Shown here piece after piece: positions 6,000-8,614 of a stretch of 8,614 bases of DNA. The notes under the pieces are model-generated. The model worked only from the letters and a program-made list of their open reading frames with translations, made no database searches and had not been told where the DNA came from. Positions within the stretch are counted from its first letter, which is position 1. Each line of letters starts with the position of its first letter. This DNA comes from Pseudomonadota bacterium (lineage in GTDB: Bacteria; Pseudomonadota; Alphaproteobacteria; Rs-D84). The stretch is taken from assembly GCA_009781955.1 (NCBI GenBank), contig WQUT01000084.1, positions 1 through 8,614 of the forward strand. Direction: 5' to 3'. Made by a program: the position numbers and the translations under genes.

Positions 6000-6178
6000 G
6001 ACTACCCCGGAAAGCTATGGTCGCACGCAACATCTCGCGCTCCTCGCTTTTCTCCCCTTCTACGAAGGGGATTTAGCGCTCTCAAATTTACGATAAATGA
6101 GTGCGAAGATACCCTTCTCAGAAGGGTCGAAATGCTGAGAGGCGCTGGTTTGCGCGACCTTGGTATTCCGGGGTAGTC
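6000..6178. mobile_element. MITE-like palindromic element 2, 179 bp
   Basis: The ends are GACTACCCCGGAA...GGTCGC on the left and, read inward from the right, GACTACCCCGGAA...GGTCGC. The arms stay alignable inward: each contains a hairpin at a matching place (CCCCTTCTACGAAGGGG on the left, ACCCTTCTCAGAAGGGT on the right) and an AGCGCTCTCA/AGCGCCTCTCA block. The whole element is therefore one large palindrome with an AT-rich centre. It encodes nothing convincing. I see no target-site duplication. It lies 18 bases from element 1 and 7 bases from the nlpD stop, and its arms differ from element 1, so the two are separate families placed back to back. Confidence 0.82.
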
Positions 6179-6185
6179 GCAATAT

Positions 6186-7628
6186 TTATTTCTTTAGCTG
6201 GGTCGTCGGATTATACGCCTTGGTGCCGTTGCGGATTTCAAAGTGCAACTGCGGCTCGGTCACCTTGCCCGTTTGACCGACTGCGCCGATTTTTTCACCT
6301 ACCGCGACGCGCGCCCCGCGACGGACCGACAATGATTCCATATGCGCGTATACGGTCATCCATCCGCCGCTGTGCTGGATAATCACCAGATTGCCCATGC
6401 CCTTTAACTCGTTCCCGGCATATGCGACAACGCCGTTCTCGGCGGCCTTGACCGGCGTGCCGGCGGCCGCCCCGATATTAATGCCGTCGTTATACAGCCC
6501 GTTGGATTTAGCGCCAAAATCGGAAATTATCTTGCCCGTCACCGGCCAGGAAAATTTTGTGGACGCGCGCGCCGCCGCCGCCGGCAGCTTTTTTACGTCA
6601 CCCGCCGCCGTGCCGGTTTTTGGCTTTTCAGTTATGGATGGCGCGGCGATGGCCGGCTTGGCGGCTGCAACCGCCGGCGGTTTTCCGGCGGCGGCCGAGG
6701 AACCATACATCTGTTGAGTGGTTGCCGGCGCGGTTACAACCGGACTTGCAGGGACGGTAACAGCGGGGACGGCGGGCGGCGCGGCAACAGGCGCGGCCGC
6801 CATTTGATCGCCGCTGGCGGCCATTGCCGCCGGCAAACGCAATTTCTGTCCGGCGTAAAGGCCATACGGCTCGGCCAGTCTGTTTTCGCGAACCAAAGAA
6901 TTCAAGTCAACAGAATAAGCGCGCGAGACCGAATACAGCGTTTCGCCCGCCGCCACGGTGTGATACCGCGCGTTGGGCAGCTTCAGCTTTTGCCCCGGAC
7001 CGATGGTATACGGCGCGGACAAAGTATTCGCGTCCAGCAAATCGCGCAAGGCGACATCGTATTTCTGGGCGATGCTGTAAACCGTATCGCCTTTCTCAAC
7101 CGCAATCTCGCCGGATGCGGGCGGGACAAGGGTGGTCTTGACCTGGGCCTTGGCCACCTTTGCCGGAACCAGCAGAATATCGTCGGGTTCCGTCGGCGGC
7201 GCGGCGGGCGCGGCAACAGCCGGCACCACGGGTTGCGCGGGGGGCGCGACTGGCGTTAATTCCCCGATGGCGGCTTGGAGGGGGGTGTCTGGCGTAGCCA
7301 GACGGGGGGGGGCTATTTTGGGATTTACAACAGTAGAGCTCCCCCTCGGCGGCTCTGCCGCCACTCCCCCCCAAGGGGGGGGAGAATTATAATCCCCGGA
7401 ATTTGCGTACCGAACCTCTGGCGCGGCATACAGCCGCGCATTGTCCGTCGCATTTTTCCCATACTGCGCACTGGCGTCTGCGCCGTATAAACCGTTTGCG
7501 GATTGGGCGACCGCGGATGCCGCGTCATTATCGGAATCAAATATGCCGGCAATCCGCGGCTGCAAGTCGCACGCCGCCAACGATAAATAGCAAACAGCAA
7601 ACAGCAAATAGAAAATGCGGGCTCTCAT
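6186..7628 (-). CDS. nlpD: NlpD-like lipoprotein: LysM x2 and degenerate LytM/M23 domain
   Basis: This 480-residue envelope protein probably activates cell-wall amidases during division. A lipoprotein signal peptide ends in the lipobox SLAAC, so Cys20 would be lipidated. A Pro/Ala-rich linker carries a palindrome-encoded insertion (about 80-123). Two LysM peptidoglycan-binding domains follow (about 174-218, with GDTVYSIAQKYDV, and 221-266, with GETLYSVSRAYSV), then a second linker and the LytM/M23 domain (about 359-478). In the first metal-binding motif the His and Asp are replaced by Asn (N380, N384 in YNDGINI), though H429 and H462 remain. It should therefore lack peptidase activity, as in E. 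coli NlpD, which activates AmiC. A predicted promoter ends so close to the ATG that the mRNA may be leaderless. A second heptamer array lies just upstream, over the end of tatC. Confidence 0.88.
   Translation of the reverse strand: MRARIFYLLFAVCYLSLAACDLQPRIAGIFDSDNDAASAVAQSANGLYGADASAQYGKNATDNARLYAAPEVRYANSGDYNSPPPWGGVAAEPPRGSSTVVNPKIAPPRLATPDTPLQAAIGELTPVAPPAQPVVPAVAAPAAPPTEPDDILLVPAKVAKAQVKTTLVPPASGEIAVEKGDTVYSIAQKYDVALRDLLDANTLSAPYTIGPGQKLKLPNARYHTVAAGETLYSVSRAYSVDLNSLVRENRLAEPYGLYAGQKLRLPAAMAASGDQMAAAPVAAPPAVPAVTVPASPVVTAPATTQQMYGSSAAAGKPPAVAAAKPAIAAPSITEKPKTGTAAGDVKKLPAAAARASTKFSWPVTGKIISDFGAKSNGLYNDGINIGAAAGTPVKAAENGVVAYAGNELKGMGNLVIIQHSGGWMTVYAHMESLSVRRGARVAVGEKIGAVGQTGKVTEPQLHFEIRNGTKAYNPTTQLKK
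7258..7388 (-). repeat. In-frame palindromic insertion in nlpD, same family as miaB insertion 3 (131 bp)
   Basis: The element runs from AATT (7258-7261) to AATT (7385-7388). Read in the nlpD direction it begins AATTCTCCCCCCCCTTGG and encodes NSPPPWGGVAAEPPRGSS, matching NCPPSWGGASPEATGGSS in MiaB. The later part also aligns (KIAPPRLA against KDSPPSPA, ending in GE near the right edge). Arms, internal hairpins (GGCGGCTCTGCCGCC and GTCTGGCGTAGCCAGAC) and the central AGCTCT...ATAGCC segment are shared, so the copies have the same orientation and frame. It lies in the low-complexity linker before the first LysM domain, where extra residues should be tolerated. Confidence 0.9.
7585..7612 (-). repeat. 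Heptanucleotide tandem repeat in the nlpD signal peptide
   Basis: Four units of AAAYAGC (plus strand; AAATAGC, AAACAGC, AAACAGC, AAATAGA) occupy codons of the hydrophobic core of the lipoprotein signal peptide. Read as coding strand the unit is GCTRTTT. Seven bases is not a multiple of three, so gain or loss of one unit would shift the frame at the start of the gene. Confidence 0.75.
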
Positions 7629-7636
7629 ATCACAAA

Positions 7637-7642
7637 ATTATA
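7637..7642 (-). promoter_or_regulatory. Predicted extended -10 promoter of nlpD (possibly leaderless)
   Basis: On the minus strand TATAAT (7642-7637) is preceded by TGG, giving an extended -10. The hexamer at -35 with a 17-base spacer is TTTATT, a poor match. Transcription should start near 7630, within about two bases of the ATG at 7628, and no Shine-Dalgarno precedes that codon. The 15-base motif around it matches the promoter at 4331-4345. Confidence 0.6.
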
Positions 7643-7692
7643 CCACAAAAGGGGATAAAAATAAATAAATCGGTATTCAGCAGAAGAATTCT

Positions 7693-7734
7693 AACGACCA
7701 ACGACCAATGACCAACGACTAACGACCAACGACC
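7693..7734. repeat. Heptanucleotide tandem repeat across the tatC stop codon
   Basis: Six direct units of AACGACC occur: units 1, 2, 5 and 6 are exact, unit 3 is AATGACC and unit 4 is AACGACT. On the tatC strand the units read GGTCGTT and encode the last residues of TatC. The TAG stop at 7719-7721 exists only because unit 4 differs by one base from the consensus. Confidence 0.85.
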
Positions 7735-8489
7735 ACTTGCCCGCTCTTCATAAACAGAATGCTTATTTCAAACAATCCCCACAACGGCAGGGCCAGCATG
7801 ATTTGCGACATCACATCCGGCGGGGCCAGGAATGCGGCGACTATGAAAAATCCGACAATCGCATACCGCCGCGCCCGCACAACCGCCGCGCGCGACAGCA
7901 ATCCTATGCGGTTCAGCAGCACCAGGACCAGCGGCATCTGAAATGCCAAACCGAATATTTTCAGCAACGCGATTGTAAACGATAAATAATTCCCCATGAC
8001 CGGCATGAATGCGATCGGCACGTGCGCGGATTTATTCAGCTCTATAAAAAACTTGAACGCCATCGGGAACATCACGAAATACGCGAACGCCATGCCCCCC
8101 AGAAACAGCGCGGGCGAGATAATCAGCACCGGGCCTATGAACCGGCGTTCGGCGTCGCGCAAGGCGGGCGCGACATACGCCCATACATGCCACAGAACCG
8201 CCGGCACGGTCGCAAACATCGCGAACAGCGTCGCCAGTTCAAACTGAATCATCAGCCCGTCTGTCAGCCCGGTGTAAAGCAACACGTCTTGCCCGGCGCA
8301 TAGCGGATTCGCCGCCGCGGGGACGCCGGCGGCCGCCGTTTTCCACGCGGCGATGAGCGGCGCGGTCAAGAACCCTTGAATATACGGCGCCAGCCACCAT
8401 CCTATGCAGAACGCGACGACGAACCAGGCGAGAAGCCACAGCACCCGCCGCCGCAATTCCGCAAAATGTTGCAACAATGTCATTTTCAT
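7719..8489 (-). CDS. tatC: TatC, Sec-independent (twin-arginine) protein translocase subunit
   Basis: TatC is the six-helix inner-membrane receptor for twin-arginine signal peptides and works with TatA and TatB to export folded proteins. The 256-residue chain starts with the amphipathic HFAELRRRV segment (the Glu equivalent to E15 of E. coli is E11). It contains TAPLI, then VWAYVAPALRDAERR with the conserved Glu (E114); Tyr105 replaces the usual Phe. GMAFAYFVMFPMAF and the late motif LAPPDVMSQ follow, with six hydrophobic segments overall. The first periplasmic loop (about 45-75) is slightly longer than in E. coli and Ala-rich. I prefer the ATG at 8489, because GGCGGTG six bases upstream resembles a Shine-Dalgarno; a GTG at 8498 would add three residues. 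Its tail (VVVGR) is encoded by a heptamer array. No tatA or tatB is in the 125 bases before it. Confidence 0.95.
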   Translation of the reverse strand: MKMTLLQHFAELRRRVLWLLAWFVVAFCIGWWLAPYIQGFLTAPLIAAWKTAAAGVPAAANPLCAGQDVLLYTGLTDGLMIQFELATLFAMFATVPAVLWHVWAYVAPALRDAERRFIGPVLIISPALFLGGMAFAYFVMFPMAFKFFIELNKSAHVPIAFMPVMGNYLSFTIALLKIFGLAFQMPLVLVLLNRIGLLSRAAVVRARRYAIVGFFIVAAFLAPPDVMSQIMLALPLWGLFEISILFMKSGQVVVGR

Positions 8490-8524
8490 TTGTAACACCG
8501 CCGTCTAACCAAGTGAGAGCCGTC

Positions 8525-8574
8525 ATTCCGTTGGCCCGCCGGAACGCAAAGCGTGCAGGCGGGAACAACGGAAT
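8525..8574. repeat. Intergenic palindrome upstream of tatC
   Basis: ATTCCGTTG (8525-8533) pairs with CAACGGAAT (8566-8574). Inside, CCCGCC (8535-8540) pairs with GGCGGG (8558-8563), and ACGC (8544-8547) pairs with GCGT (8551-8554) around an AAA loop. The outer form GTCATTCCG...CGGAATCCAG is a common style of dispersed intergenic palindrome in bacteria. Its position before tatC is more like a dispersed repeat than a gene-end terminator, and no T-run follows it. Confidence 0.7.
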
Positions 8575-8589
8575 CCAGGTTAATTTGAT

Positions 8590-8608
8590 GTCGCGGCTTT
8601 GCCGCGAC
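8590..8608. repeat. Perfect 8-bp hairpin near the window edge
   Basis: GTCGCGGC (8590-8597) and GCCGCGAC (8601-8608) form a perfect stem around a TTT loop. It may belong to a larger composite repeat with the palindrome at 8525-8574, cut off by the end of the window. No coding region is visible here. Confidence 0.6.
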
Positions 8609-8614
8609 GATCTA

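Noticed and set aside
5967..6382. Short plus-strand open frames over element 2 and the nlpD end
   Set aside because: They run through a palindromic element and then antisense to nlpD; no motif or ribosome-binding site supports them.
6714..7259. Long plus-strand open frame opposite nlpD
   Set aside because: It is the antisense shadow of the GC-rich LysM and linker coding region; its Arg/Gly-rich composition and lack of any motif contrast with the clear domains on the other strand.
7585..7734. CRISPR-like array
   Set aside because: The repeats are 7-base direct tandem units without spacers, and no cas genes are present.
1..8614. Whole window as a prophage
   Set aside because: Only the two fibre-like genes hint at phage; the rest are housekeeping or envelope genes, with no integrase, capsid, portal or lysis genes recognised.

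Overview
The window suggests a Gram-negative bacterium of roughly even GC content, most plausibly an uncultured, perhaps host-associated alphaproteobacterium. The reasons are a Tat translocase subunit, an outer-membrane autotransporter, an NlpD-type lipoprotein, and many palindromic elements, some translated inside genes as in Rickettsia. The lineage is an inference; no rRNA or other taxonomic marker is present.

Layout. 1-2699 (+): the 3' end of an unrecognised gene, an 86-codon unknown ORF in the same frame after one stop codon, a small SGNH-fold hydrolase, and miaB (tRNA 2-methylthiolation), tightly packed and probably co-transcribed. 2696-4240 (-): a small autotransporter-like outer-membrane protein, convergent with miaB and overlapping it by 4 bases. 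4241-4407: a divergent control region with a promoter for each side and a terminator-like hairpin in the rightward leader. 4408-5696 (+): two tandem paralogues with an N-terminal module like phage tropism-determinant or tail-fibre proteins. 5697-6185: a gene-free stretch almost filled by two unrelated non-coding palindromic elements (MITE-like, 266 and 179 bp). 6186-7628 (-): an NlpD-like lipoprotein with two LysM domains and a degenerate LytM/M23 domain. 7719-8489 (-): tatC. 8490-8614: two intergenic palindromes.

The most striking feature is palindromic DNA inside protein genes. miaB carries three different in-frame palindromic insertions (about 166, 96 and 130 bp), each in a loop or linker between conserved blocks. 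The third belongs to the same family as a 131-bp insertion in the nlpD-like gene. Both copies are bounded by AATT, lie in the same orientation and are read in the same frame, giving recognisably similar peptides. This parallels the Rickettsia palindromic elements.

A second theme is heptanucleotide tandem repeats. One encodes part of the NlpD signal peptide and the other covers the tatC stop codon. A third is a shared extended -10 promoter motif (CTTTTGTGKTATAAT). It precedes the tail-fibre-like pair and also nlpD, where the predicted transcription start almost coincides with the ATG, suggesting a leaderless mRNA.

Functionally, NlpD, TatC and the autotransporter all concern envelope biogenesis. 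In E. coli the Tat system exports the amidase AmiC, which NlpD activates, so the tatC-nlpD proximity makes sense. The SGNH enzyme and the tail-fibre-like proteins cannot be placed in a pathway from sequence alone.
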